Assembly: GCF_003945595.2 (NCBI RefSeq)
Contig: NW_024104673.1
Coordinates: 186,001 to 250,000, forward strand
Length of the DNA stretch: 64,000 nucleotides
Source: Pipra filicauda
Taxonomy: Eukaryota; Chordata; Aves; Passeriformes; Pipridae
Direction of reading: 5' to 3'
Below, in pieces: positions 44,301 to 53,890 of the stretch; position 1 is the stretch's first letter, and the number at the start of each line of letters is the position of its first letter. A program made the position numbers and the translations under genes. The notes below the pieces were generated by a model that worked only from the letters and a program-made list of their open reading frames with translations, did not search any database and had not been told where the DNA came from.

Positions 44301-47300
44301 AATGGCAGAGCAGGGGCTGGAGGAGGTTGGGGGGTTGTTGGATGTTGCAGAAAGAGGCGTTTCATGCACCTGGGGAGAGCCTGCTGGGAAGGGAAGGTTT
44401 TGGGTCCAGCGAGTCATTGCCTCTGAAAGAGAAACTGGAAACGCTGGAATTTGGGGGGGTGTTGCGTCAGACACTTGCACAACTTCCGAGGTCGTGGAAT
44501 CCCGGAGTGGTTTGGGCGGTAAGGGACCTTAAACCATCCCATTTCCACGCCCTGCCATGGGCAGGGACACGTCCACTTATCCAGGTGGCCTTGGACACGT
44601 CCCAGACAGAATTCCATACCAGCCCCTGCCCACCCTCACAGGGAGGAATGTCTCCCCAGCATGTCATCTAAATTTACCCCGTTTTCCATCGTTAGCTAAA
44701 ACATTGAATGATAAATGGTATTTTTTTTTACCCTCATGTAAAGCCCCCCTGGAGCTCCATCCTCACCCACCCCTGTTATCCTCTGTCTTCCCCCCCCAAC
44801 ACTGCTGGGGTTGCCACACTGGCACGGATTGGGGATTTTAGATGGGTGCTGGTGGTGTTTCTCACAGTGCTGGGGCTTGTTTTGCTTGGACCGGTCCTGG
44901 GAAGGCGGATCCATCTCCAAATTTACTGGAGGGAGCTCAGCGTGTCGAGGGCGCCCGAAGGGATTGGGTGGAGGGATGCCCTGGAGCCTCCCCCCGAAGC
45001 CACTGGGTGATTTATCTGCTGGAGCTGAGTTCCCACAGGCTGTGAAAACATCCCTGGAGGATGTGAAGGAAGTTTTCCTCCCCTGGGGAATAATTGGTGA
45101 TGGGAGAGAGCGCAGGGAGAAGATGGAGGTGTTGCAGGGCTGGAACCTCACTTCTTGCAGTGGCACTGGGGGCAAAGGCGCCTTCTCCAGGAGAACCTGA
45201 CCTGCTCCTGGCCCAGCTGGGCCCCAGGAGGTCTGCAAGCTGATTTGTCCTGTGGTTTTGTGTTGTCCCGCGAGGCACAGGAGGTTCTGTGCGTCCCACA
45301 GGGTGAAGCGGGAAAACATCTCCCTCTATACCCCTGTATGCCAAGAGGGAAAGGAGGGACGAGTTCAGGGCTTTTTGGTGAGGGATGGGTTGAGGATTTA
45401 TAATGGGCATCAGGCTTCGGAGCTTCCTGCCTTCCCTGAGCTCCGGGAGCCCACCAGCGACCTGGGACTGTTGACTGTGTTTTCTTCAGCCTGTTGTTTA
45501 TTATTTATATAGGTGGTTGGCAGGTTCTGCAGCCATGCAGTGTCCAGAGAGCAGCCCCCCCCTCCTCTGGAGATGCTGGAAAGTCACGGCTGAGCATGTG
45601 ACTGACCCTGCCACGGGTTTTTCCAGACACAACTGGCTGCCATGAGCTCACCTGGGAGCTGTTCCAGCGGATCAACCCCCTGAAAATGGGGATTCAGAGC
45701 TTGAGTGTGGCTTCTCCAGCTGGCAGGAGCTGCTGCAGAAAGGCTGCTGGTTTCCTGGTGAAGGCATATTGGGTTCTCAGGGCTGGTTGTGTCACGTGAA
45801 CTCAGGGGGGGGGGGAAGCTTTTGTGTTCATGAGGAAGAAAAAAAAAAAAAAGGAGAAAAAAAGAAAGAAAAACAAAGCCAAGTGAAGTCTGGGTGTGTT
45901 TGTCCAGTGCCACGTCCAAGCAGTGACCCTCCTGGGCAGGAGCTGCAAAATCCAGCCCTGACCGTGGTGGGGAAACAACTGTGGGGAGAAAACCACCCTG
46001 GATATTCCCAAAAAGGTCATCCAGGGAGCTGAGCTCGCCCACAAGCAGCAGGTCACCTGTTTGAGGGGGCTGTGGAGCTGCTTGAGGAATTACCAAAATA
46101 GCCCCAGCCTGGCACTTTGGGTGACAGAGGTTTTTTTTTATGCCCAAGCTTTGGAACCAGGACTAGCAGGGCCTGTGAGCTCCTGCCTTATGCAACGAGG
46201 ATTAATTGAAGTAGGTGGAGAAGTATTTCTTGGCTGCTTATCAGGGGGGTGAGGCTCCCAGAGCAGCTTGTTGGCTGCAGATAGGTGACAGGAGGAGCTG
46301 GGGGGGGGTGAGGGCTGCCCTGCTCAGGGCACATCTCCAGCCTCCACACCTGAGACACTGCAGCCTTTGGGCTGTTTGTCCTATTTAATTTTGGGTTTTT
46401 TTGGCTACTCTTTGGGCTGCTTGCTCGTTAAATCCTGATTTTTGGTTATTCTTTGGGCTGCCTGTCCTGTTGAATCCTGGTTTTGGCTACTCTTTAGGCT
46501 CTCTGCCTATTAAATCCTGGTTTTAGTTACTTCTTGGGCTGTCTGTCCTGTTGAATCCTGGTTTTGGTTATTCCTTGGGCTCTTAGTCCTGGTTTTGCTT
46601 GCTCCTTGGGCTATTCATCCTGTTTAATCCTGGGTTTGGCTACTCTTTGGGCTGCTTGCCTATTAAATCCTGGTTTGGGTTATTCCTTGGGCTGTTAGTC
46701 CTGGTTTTGGTTGTTCCTTGGGCTGTCTGTCCTGGTTTTGGTTGTTCCTTGGGCTGTTAGTCCTGGTTTTGGTTGTTCCTTGGGCTGTCTGTCCTGGTTT
46801 TGGTTGTTCCTTGGGCTGTTACTCCTGGTTTGGGTTGTTCCTTGGGCTGTTAGTCCTGGTTTTGGTTATTCCTTGGGCTGTCTGTCCTGGTTTTGGTTAT
46901 TCCTTGGGCTGTCTGTCCTGGTTTTGGTTATTCCTTGGGCTGTCTGTCCTGGTTTCTCCACAGGCCCAGCTGCAGAGCAGGCTGTGCTGGTGGTGATTCA
47001 AACTGCAGCCTGTGTGGGTTACTCTGGGCTATGGTGTGAGTTTTGAAAACCCCTTTAGGGTGGCTCAGATCACCCAAAAAAAATTAAATTGGTGTGTTGA
47101 TGTGAGGGAAGCCTCCCCACTTTACATCCCTGCTCCATGGAAACCTGCCCTGCTCCCGACCAGGCTGGGGCACAGGGGGTCTGTAAATTGATTTTCCTGT
47201 GGCTCTGTGGGGTTTTAACAGGTTCAGGAGGGTCCTGTGCTGTCATGGGAGCTCCTGGGGTGAAGTGGGAGAAACTGGGCCCTCAGTGAGGGTGGAAATA

Positions 47301-50300
47301 CTTGGGGTTAGTTCCCACCAACACCCAAATAGAAACGGTGTTTGCTGCTTCCCAGGCATCCCAGTGGCAGACTGGGCTGAGACTGGGATCTGCTGGGTCA
47401 GGGCGATGCCTTCAAGTTCAAACTGGCAGAGAAATGAAAACTGGAGCCCAAATGCCAGGTGGAAGCAGCTTGGCAGAGGTGGCTCCTGCTGAGTCACGCT
47501 GACAGCAGGGTTTTCTCCGGGGCACCACAAAAATCCAGCCCTTCCCGAGGAGCATCCGTGGCCTGGGAAGGTGCAGGAACCCAGGAGGGGAAGGTGCATA
47601 AAACCCAGGAGGGGGTTGCTCTGTGACAGGTTTAAAACCTGGTTTTAAATTCCCAGCTAATGCAGGTCCTTGCTGCCTTCCCAGGAGGGGTTTTGGGGAG
47701 CCTGTGGGTTTATTTTCAGCCCCATTCCAGGGCACGGAGGGCTGTGGAACAGGAAGCTTTGCTGGAGGCTGCCAAATTCCCTGGTGTGGGGTGATGCCTT
47801 TCAGCAGTGCCAGCTGCTGCTGGAGTCTGGAATTCTGCTGGCTGCTGAGCCAAGGTCCCTTTGCAGAGAATTCCTGGGGGATTTTTCTTTTTGTTTTGCT
47901 GAGTATTTGCTGCAGATCCAGTGATTTGCTTGGCTTGGCCTCGTGTAAAGCCACCTTGGGTTTATTATCCCGGGTTAAAGTCCTGAACTCGGCTCTGATC
48001 CCTTCCTTGGTCTAACCCAGAGTGTGTGTGAAAGTGCTTTGTGGTTTCTGGTGCCTTGGGTGGTTTTAGAGAGTCGAGACTTCAAACCTGAAAATGCTTT
48101 TATTGACTTCTGCCTTGGAAGCTGAGCTGCAGCTAATTACCAGAGGGCCTTGATGAGCTTGGAGGGCTGTGTCCCCCAAGGAAGGGATCCTCCCTGTCAC
48201 CTTCTGCTGCAGTTCTGGAGCTTCCCCTTGGAAAAGCATCCACTGCACGGGGTTGCTCAGCACCCGTTTCCCAGGGCTGTGGCTTTCCCAGGAGCCCAGT
48301 GTTTGTGTTTCCAGGCGTGAGGCTGCACCAAGGGCTGTGTATCCCTTCATCTGGTTTCGGTGGGTCGGGGGTGGATCAGCCACAAAAGCCCTCCCAGAGC
48401 ATCCAGTCCAACCCGTGCCCCATCCGAGTGCCACGTCCAGTCCTTCCTTGGGCACCTCCAGGGATGGAGACTCCACCTCCTCCCCGGGCAGCCCCTTCCA
48501 GTGCTGCAGGTGGGAAGGATTTGGGGGCATCCCAGTGTCAGGATTTGCTGGGATGGCTGTGGAGGTTCAAGCTTCACCAGTGTCTCTCCCGTCCCTGCTG
48601 GGAGGGAGCTCACTGGGTCTGTGCCCTGCAAAGTCATTGTCACCTCCAGGGCTCAGAGGTGTGATGGCATCAGTCTGCAGAGCCCTGGAATGAGCTGAAA
48701 GGCATTTTCCTGTGGGAAAATTGGATAAGGAAGTGATGGCAGTGGGTTTGGGTGCCAGGAGCTCAGCTGGCCTAAAAATCCCTGGGAGAAAAACCCACTG
48801 AAGGCTGACGGGCAGCGGCACTTGGTGGGTGCAGAGCACCAGGAGCTGGGGGGGCAAACAGGGTGAAGGGCCCTCCAGACCTCTTGGGGACAGTGTCACC
48901 CTCTGGCTCTGCCTTCCCTCCTCCTGGGGGGGTTCCTGTGCCTTCCCAGTTCCCTCAGGTTGCCCTTCTAGGAACCCTGTTGCCCAACGGAGCGTCACAA
49001 GCTGCTGAGCAACTGCAGGCCAGACAAGCTGGGGCAGAGTCAGGGGTGTTGTTAAGCAAGAGACAATTACAGACCTAACTGTATTTCTTCACTTGGAACA
49101 ACCACACACCAGCTTAATTCCTTGGACTTTCCATGGATAAACAAGAGCAGAGGTTACACTTCCCTCCTCTGGTGTCGCAATGGATTCGATCTGGCCTCGG
49201 TGTGGGGACCGAACCCAGCCCTCTAAAGCTCTTGGAAGTCTTTCAGGAAGGATATTGAGGGGCTGGAGCAGGTCCAGAGAAGAGCAACAAGGCTGGGGAA
49301 GGGACTGGAGCACAAGTGCTGTGAGGAGAGGCTGAGGGAGCTGGGGGGGCTCAGCCTGGAGAAGAGGAGGCTCAGGGGAGACCTCCTCACTCTCTGCAAC
49401 TCCCTGACAGGAGGGGGGAGCCGGGGGGGGTTGGTCTCTTTTCCCAGGCAACCATCAGCAAGACAAGAGGGCTGGGTCTGCAGCTGTGCCAGGGGAGGGT
49501 TAGGTTGGAGATTAGGAAGGATTTCTTTGCAGAGAGGGTGCTCAGCCATTGGAATGGGCTGCCCAGGGAAGGGGGGGATTCTCCATCCCTGGAGGTTTTT
49601 AAGCAGAGACTGGATGTGGCATCAGTGCCATGGGCTGGGAACCACGGCGGGGTTGGATCAAGGGTTGGACTGGATGATCTTAGAGGTCCCTTCCAACCCA
49701 GCTTATTCTGTGATCCTGTGAACTCGTGGATTTTGTGCTTGTTGAGTGAAAAGCTGGGTAACCAAGGCCTCTCCCTCCGTGTGCTTTGTTGCAGACAAGG
49801 ATGCAGAGCTTGCAGCCGGACCCCAAAGCCCAGTACAGGAGCGTGTACGAAGCTCTGAAGAAGATTGTCCTCACTGAGGGGCTCTGGAGGCCTTTACGTG
49901 GGATTAATGTCACCATGCTGGGGGCTGGCCCTGCCCACGCCATGTACTTTGCCTGCTATGAGAAAATGAAAAAGTCCCTCAGTGACACTCTCCAGCAGGG
50001 AGGAAACAGCCACCTGGCCAATGGTATTTTGGGGGATTTGTCACCCCAAAAAAAACCACCCCCACCCCACTTGTGGTTTTATCGCTTGCTTCCCGCCTTC
50101 CCTGTGCTCTGCTCCTGGAATGTCTGCTCCAGGCAGCCAAATAATCCCCCTGGGAGGAGGCAGGAGGCAAAGAGGTGGCACCTGCCCCCGGGGTTGAGCC
50201 CTTCTTGGTGGTCACCTTGTTCCTCTGCCACCCCTGGCCTGTCCTGGCACTGGGCAGTGCTTGGCAGGTCTCTCTTCCAGAGGGTAGAGGAGGCTGGGCT

Positions 50301-53300
50301 GGGTGTCAGCAGTGGAGTAGAGAAGCCCTTCCTGACCTCATGGCACTCGTGTTTGCCCTCCAAATTCAGGCTGGTTTAGGTTCCTGCACTGCTCTTTAAC
50401 CTCCAAATATCCCAGCACGAGTCCTCAGTGCAGAGGACAAGAGGTGTTCAGGTGCAGTTGTGCTGATTCTGTGTTGTCACAGAACCATTAAAGTTGGAAA
50501 AGGCCTTCAGGAGCATCAGGTCCAGCCTCTGAAGGTGTCCCCTAAAGGTATAACCTTGTGTTGAAGGCATCACTCCAACCTCTGGGAGGTTTGGAGCTCA
50601 GGTTGTTCCATCTGTCCCTGGGAGCTCCAGCATGAAGTGCCCTCCTTCATCCTCTGTGTGCTCAATTTGGCTTTTATCGGGAATATTTTGCTTTTCAGCC
50701 CAGAAATAACTCTGCAACAGCAGAAACCCTTTAAATGAACAACCAGGGTGTTAGAAAAAGGTTTGTGCAGGAGACCTGACGTGGTGTGAGAGCAGGAATC
50801 TGCCATGGACTCACTTCACTCAGTTCAGGGAGTAAAACATCCTTCTTCTTGCTGCTTTTTTGCCAGGAATACCTTTCCCATGTTTGCCTTTCAAGTAGCT
50901 ACAGGCTTTTTGGTACCAGCAGGAAAACTGGAGCTCTGGGTTAATGAGAAATGACCAAAAGTCATTTGGGCAAGAGAGAATTCGAGGTGGGAACCCAGAT
51001 CAAAGGGGAAGGTGTGGCTGGAGAGGCCCTTCCTGGAGCCAAGTGCGGGATCGTTCATGGCTGGTTGGACTTGGCAGAATGTGGGCAATTAGTGTTTGGA
51101 AAGTAAAGGGCTGAGTAAAGGGCTGAAAACACCTAATTATGGATGTGCTGGGGTGGTTGCAAACATTGCTCATGTCTCAGTCATTTTGGGGGGGGGGGGG
51201 TTGTGGCGTGGACAAACCCCTGGGAGTCGTTGGGAATGGTGGCTGTGAGTGCATCCTGGTGTCCCTGGGTGGCTTTTGCTGCCCTGGGAGTCACTGCAGT
51301 GTCCCTGGGTGCTCCCCCAGCTGCCTCCACGGGTGGCAGTGCCCGGGCAAGCCCTGGCTCCTGTTTGCCTTTCTCAAGGCTGCTCTTGCCCCGCAGGGAT
51401 AGCCGGGAGCGTGGCCACGCTGCTCCACGACGCCGTGATGAATCCCGCCGAAGGTAAGCCCTGGGAGGGGCAGGGCTGCTCCCCCCGGGGGCACTCATCA
51501 AAAATACCCGCTCTGGTTCCAAGCAGCAAGGCAGGAGAGGGATAGAACAGCACAGGGGGGTTGTTGCAGCAGATTTCTGACGTTTATACTCCTCGGTGTA
51601 ACATAAATGTTGCTTTATAATTGGTGTTTCTTTATAAACATACCTTAGGATTGGCTGCCCTGGAGCAAACTCATCATAACTTAGCATTTGTGGTGACAAA
51701 TTCCCCTTTTTTTTTTGGTTTTAAATTGGAAAACGAGGTTTGGGAGAAACTCTGACTAATTACTCCTTGAACACAGGATGTCAATCAGGGGACATGTAGT
51801 AAAATGCACAAAACTTCAAATAATGTGCAATGAGCATCTTCTCAAATTTAGCACTAACATTAAAAACATTTAACCTGTCAAAAAAGACTGTCAGATAAAC
51901 ATTTGTTAGATATAGAAAGGTAAACAAGGAACAAGTGCAAAAGAAAGAATTTTGGACAATGTTAGACTAAATAACCATGGATCAATTTAAAAGATGTTCA
52001 GTTGGCTTAAACAAACTACTTAACTTATTCCCATTATTCTCTATCAGAAATTAATTTTATTTAAGTTATCCTTTTAGCTAGCTTAAACAAACTACTTAAT
52101 TTATTCCCATTATTCTCTATCAGAAATTAATTTTATTTAAGTTCTCCTTTTAACACTTCATTAAAACTGACTTATAATTAAATAGTTTTGAACTCAGTGA
52201 AATGAGGCCCCTCGGTGTAAAATGCAGCTAAAATGACAATTCTCTGGCCTGCAGCTCCTCACTGCACTCCTGAGCTGGCCCAGAGTCAGGTTTTTCTGAG
52301 GGGAGAAATCTCTGGTGTGTCAAATCCTTTTAATTATGCCCTGATGAAGTGAATTAAATTAGTTGGCCTTTTGCTTGAGTCAGTGGAAGCTGCTCCAGTC
52401 AGTGGGGCTGGAGGTGGGTCTGTTCCACTTCCCAGGTGAGGGACAGTGATTAATTCACTTTTCTAGGACTAAAGAGTCATTAGTTAAGCTAGAACTAAAA
52501 GGTCATTAATTAAGCTGGAGGAGAGGAGTTCATTAGCCCATGGGAGCGCAGAGCTCTGACCTGCTTCCCTCCCTGTGATGAGTCTTTTGGGGGCACTGGG
52601 AAGTTTGGGGGGCTCAGTTTGGGCTTGGAAGGGGAGGTTGGGTCGGGAGTTTGGGCTTGGAAAGGCAGGTTGGCTCTGGGTGACTCAGTTTGGATGTGGA
52701 AGGTGAAGTTGGGTCTGGAGTTTGGGCTCGGGGGACTTGGTTGGGTCTGGGTGGGCTTGAAAGGGGAGGTTGGCTCTGGGTGGCTCAGTTTGGGGGGTGT
52801 GGAAGGAGATGTTGGCTCTGGGTGGCTCAGTCTGGATTTGGAAGGCGAGGTTGGCTCTGGGTGGCTCAATTTGGATGTGGAAGGAGATGTTGCCTCTGGG
52901 TGGCTCAGTTTGGCCATGGCAGGGGAGGTTGGCTCTGGGTGGCTCAGTCTGGGTGTGGAAGGCGAGGTTGGCTCTGGGTGGCTCAGTCTGGATTTGGAAG
53001 GTGAGGTTGGGTCTGGGTGGCTCAGTCTGGATTTGGAAGGTGAAGTTGGGTCTGAGTGGCTCAGTTTGGGGGGTGTGGAAGGAGATGTTGGGTCTGGTGG
53101 CTCAGTCTGGGGGGTGTGGAAGGAGCTGTTGGGTCCCGGTGGCTCAGTCTGGATTTGGAAGGCGAAGTTGGCTCTGGGTGGCTCAGTCTGGATTTGGAAG
53201 GTGAAGTTGGCTCTGGGTGGCTGTGGCTGGAGCAGGGCTCAGTGTGGGTGCTGAGCTGACCAGCCCAGCTGTGCTGGAGCTCACAGCCCTCTCTCCCCTC

Positions 53301-53890
53301 CCGGTGCCTCCCCAGTGGTGAAGCAGCGGATGCAGATGTTCAACTCGCCCTACAAGTCGGTGCTGTCCTGCGTGAGGACCGTGCAGAGGACCGAGGGCTT
53401 CGGGGCCTTCTACCGCAGCTACACCACCCAGCTGACCATGAACGTGCCCTTCCAGGCCATCCACTTCATCACCTACGAGTTCATGCAGGAGCACATCAAC
53501 CCCCGCCGCGAGTACAACCCCCGCTCCCACATCGTGGCGGGGGCCGTGGCGGGCGCCGTGGCCGCCGCCGCCACCACCCCGCTGGACGTCTGCAAAACCC
53601 TCCTGAACACGCAGGAGAACACGGCCCTGAGCTCCCTCAACATCAGCGGGCACCTCTCGGGCATGCTGAACGCCTTCAGGACCGTCTACCAGCTGGGGGG
53701 GCTGCCTGGCTTCTTCAGGGGGGTCCAAGCTCGGGCCATCTACCAGCCAGATGCCCTGACTGGCTTCTTCAGGGGGGTCCAAGCTCGGGTCATCTACCAG
53801 ATGCCCTCGACGGCCATCGCGTGGTCGGTGTACGAGTTCTTCAAGTACTTCCTCACAAAGCACAAGCTGGAGAAAAGAACATCCTTGTGA
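41151..53890 (+). CDS. SLC25A37: SLC25A37, mitoferrin-1 (4 coding exons)
   Basis: Mitoferrin-1 imports Fe2+ across the mitochondrial inner membrane for haem and Fe-S synthesis, mainly in erythroid cells. Four GT-AG exons join to 347 codons plus stop (human: 338 residues). It is a six-helix SLC25 carrier with three repeat signatures: PVDSVKTRMQ (residues 56-65), NPAEVVKQRM (153-162) and [10 protein letters not shown] (244-253), plus [31 protein letters not shown] and [22 protein letters not shown] 41151 is the first ATG after the promoter and gives [10 protein letters not shown]..., matching the family start MEL. Odd: an 18-residue in-frame tandem duplication (GFFRGVQAR at 288 and again at 306) just before the sixth helix. 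Divergent from ENTPD4. Confidence 0.97.
41380..41600. repeat. G-rich degenerate repeat at the start of SLC25A37 intron 1
   Basis: Repeated GGGGGTCGGGGGTGCTCG and CGGGGGTGCGGGGGTC motifs immediately downstream of exon 1. Confidence 0.75.
41600..42880. repeat. 24-bp G-rich minisatellite (GGGGTGTTGGGGTGCAGTGT unit)
   Basis: Core array 41900-42450 has about twenty copies of GGGGTGTTGGGGTGCAGTGT + ATAA, with degenerate flanks on both sides. The period is a multiple of three, which creates long spurious reading frames on both strands. The plus (sense) strand has dense GGGG runs. Confidence 0.95.
42895..42985. repeat. 32-33-bp tandem repeat
   Basis: Three copies of CCCGTGGGACTGGAGCTGTG + CCCCCCAAAATAT, adjacent to the G-rich array. 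Confidence 0.85.
42986..44489 (+). other. SLC25A37: SLC25A37 intron 1, middle part
   Basis: Unique-looking intron. It contains the 21-bp x4 repeat at 43751-43828. No exon or RNA gene was recognised. Confidence 0.55.
43751..43828. repeat. 21-bp tandem repeat, about four copies
   Basis: GGGCTGCTTGAGGAATTGTG and variants repeat from 43758 to about 43825. Confidence 0.88.
44490..44700 (-). mobile_element. CR1 LINE 3' fragment in SLC25A37 intron 1
   Basis: CCCGGAGTGGTTTGGGCGGT to CACCCTCACAGGGAGGAATG in reverse orientation. Confidence 0.8.
44701..46369 (+). other. SLC25A37: SLC25A37 intron 1, unique stretch
   Basis: No exon, mobile element or tandem array was recognised, apart from poly(A)/purine runs near 45.84 kb. 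Confidence 0.5.
46370..46960. repeat. 31-bp minisatellite in SLC25A37 intron 1
   Basis: Unit GGTTATTCCTTGGGCTGTCT + GTCCTGGTTTT; starts at 46864, 46895 and 46926 show the 31-bp period. Copies become degenerate to the left. Confidence 0.95.
46961..48384 (+). other. SLC25A37: SLC25A37 intron 1, unique stretch
   Basis: Nothing recognised beyond ordinary intron sequence. Confidence 0.5.
48385..48520 (-). mobile_element. Diverged CR1 LINE fragment
   Basis: AGAGCATCCAGTCCAACCCG, then CACCTCCAGGGATGGAGACT and GGGCAGCCCCTTCCAGTGCT in reverse orientation. Confidence 0.75.
49237..49716 (+). mobile_element. CR1 LINE, long 3' copy, 80 bp before SLC25A37 exon 2
   Basis: GGAAGGATATTGAGGGGCTG through CCATTGGAATGGGCTGCCC to CAACCCAGCTTATTCTGTGA. 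Same subfamily as 17375-18000 and 20875-21390. Confidence 0.9.
49795..50023 (+). CDS. SLC25A37: SLC25A37 coding exon 2
   Basis: Acceptor TTGTTGCAG|ACAAGG and donor CCAATG|GTATTT. It encodes [36 protein letters not shown] and [18 protein letters not shown], covering the rest of carrier repeat 1 and the start of repeat 2. Confidence 0.96.
50480..50610 (-). mobile_element. Old CR1 LINE fragment in SLC25A37 intron 2
   Basis: CAGAACCATTAAAGTTGGAA + AAGGCCTTCAGGAGCATCAG, then GGCATCACTCCAACCTC. A diverged CR1 tail in reverse orientation. Confidence 0.65.
50611..51396 (+). other. SLC25A37: SLC25A37 intron 2, distal part
   Basis: No features recognised beyond a G12 run near 51188. Confidence 0.5.
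51397..51453 (+). CDS. SLC25A37: SLC25A37 coding exon 3
   Basis: Acceptor CCCCGCAG|GGATAG and donor GCCGAAG|GTAAGC. The 57-bp exon encodes [18 protein letters not shown], which includes the second carrier signature. Confidence 0.95.
51560..52220. other. AT-rich unclassified block in SLC25A37 intron 3
   Basis: About 650 bp markedly more AT-rich than its surroundings and free of CR1 or minisatellite sequence. It includes a 77-bp tandem duplication (52004-52080 and 52081-52157). Origin is unknown: possibly an old transposon or a conserved element. Confidence 0.45.
52004..52157. repeat. 77-bp tandem duplication
   Basis: GCTTAAACAAACTACTTAA begins at 52004 and 52081. The copies differ at only a few positions. 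Confidence 0.93.
52600..53225. repeat. 39-bp minisatellite upstream of SLC25A37 exon 4
   Basis: Repeats of GGCTCTGGGTGGCTCAGTCT + GGATTTGGAAGGCGAGGTT with variants. The period is a multiple of three, giving spurious frames. It ends about 90 bp before the exon-4 acceptor. Confidence 0.95.
53316..53890 (+). CDS. SLC25A37: SLC25A37 coding exon 4 with internal duplication
   Basis: Acceptor CTCCCCAG|TGGTGAAG (AG 53314-53315); TGA at 53888-53890. It encodes [20 protein letters not shown] to the C-terminus LEKRTSL, including the third signature TTPLDVCKT. It carries the 54-bp tandem repeat at 53707-53800. Confidence 0.96.
53707..53800 (+). repeat. SLC25A37: 54-bp in-frame tandem duplication within the SLC25A37 coding sequence
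   Basis: TGGCTTCTTCAGGGGGGTCC begins at 53707 and again at 53761. Forty bases are identical except one C/T (Ala versus Val codon). The spacer CCAGATGCCCTGAC resembles the CAGATGCCCTCGAC that follows copy two. It adds 18 residues. Confidence 0.97.

Noticed and set aside
48960..49236. Possible LTR or endogenous retrovirus remnant before the CR1 in SLC25A37 intron 1
   Set aside because: The text differs from its surroundings (GTGTCGCAATGGATTCGATC), but no LTR pair, primer site or gag/pol frame can be shown. It was left unassigned.
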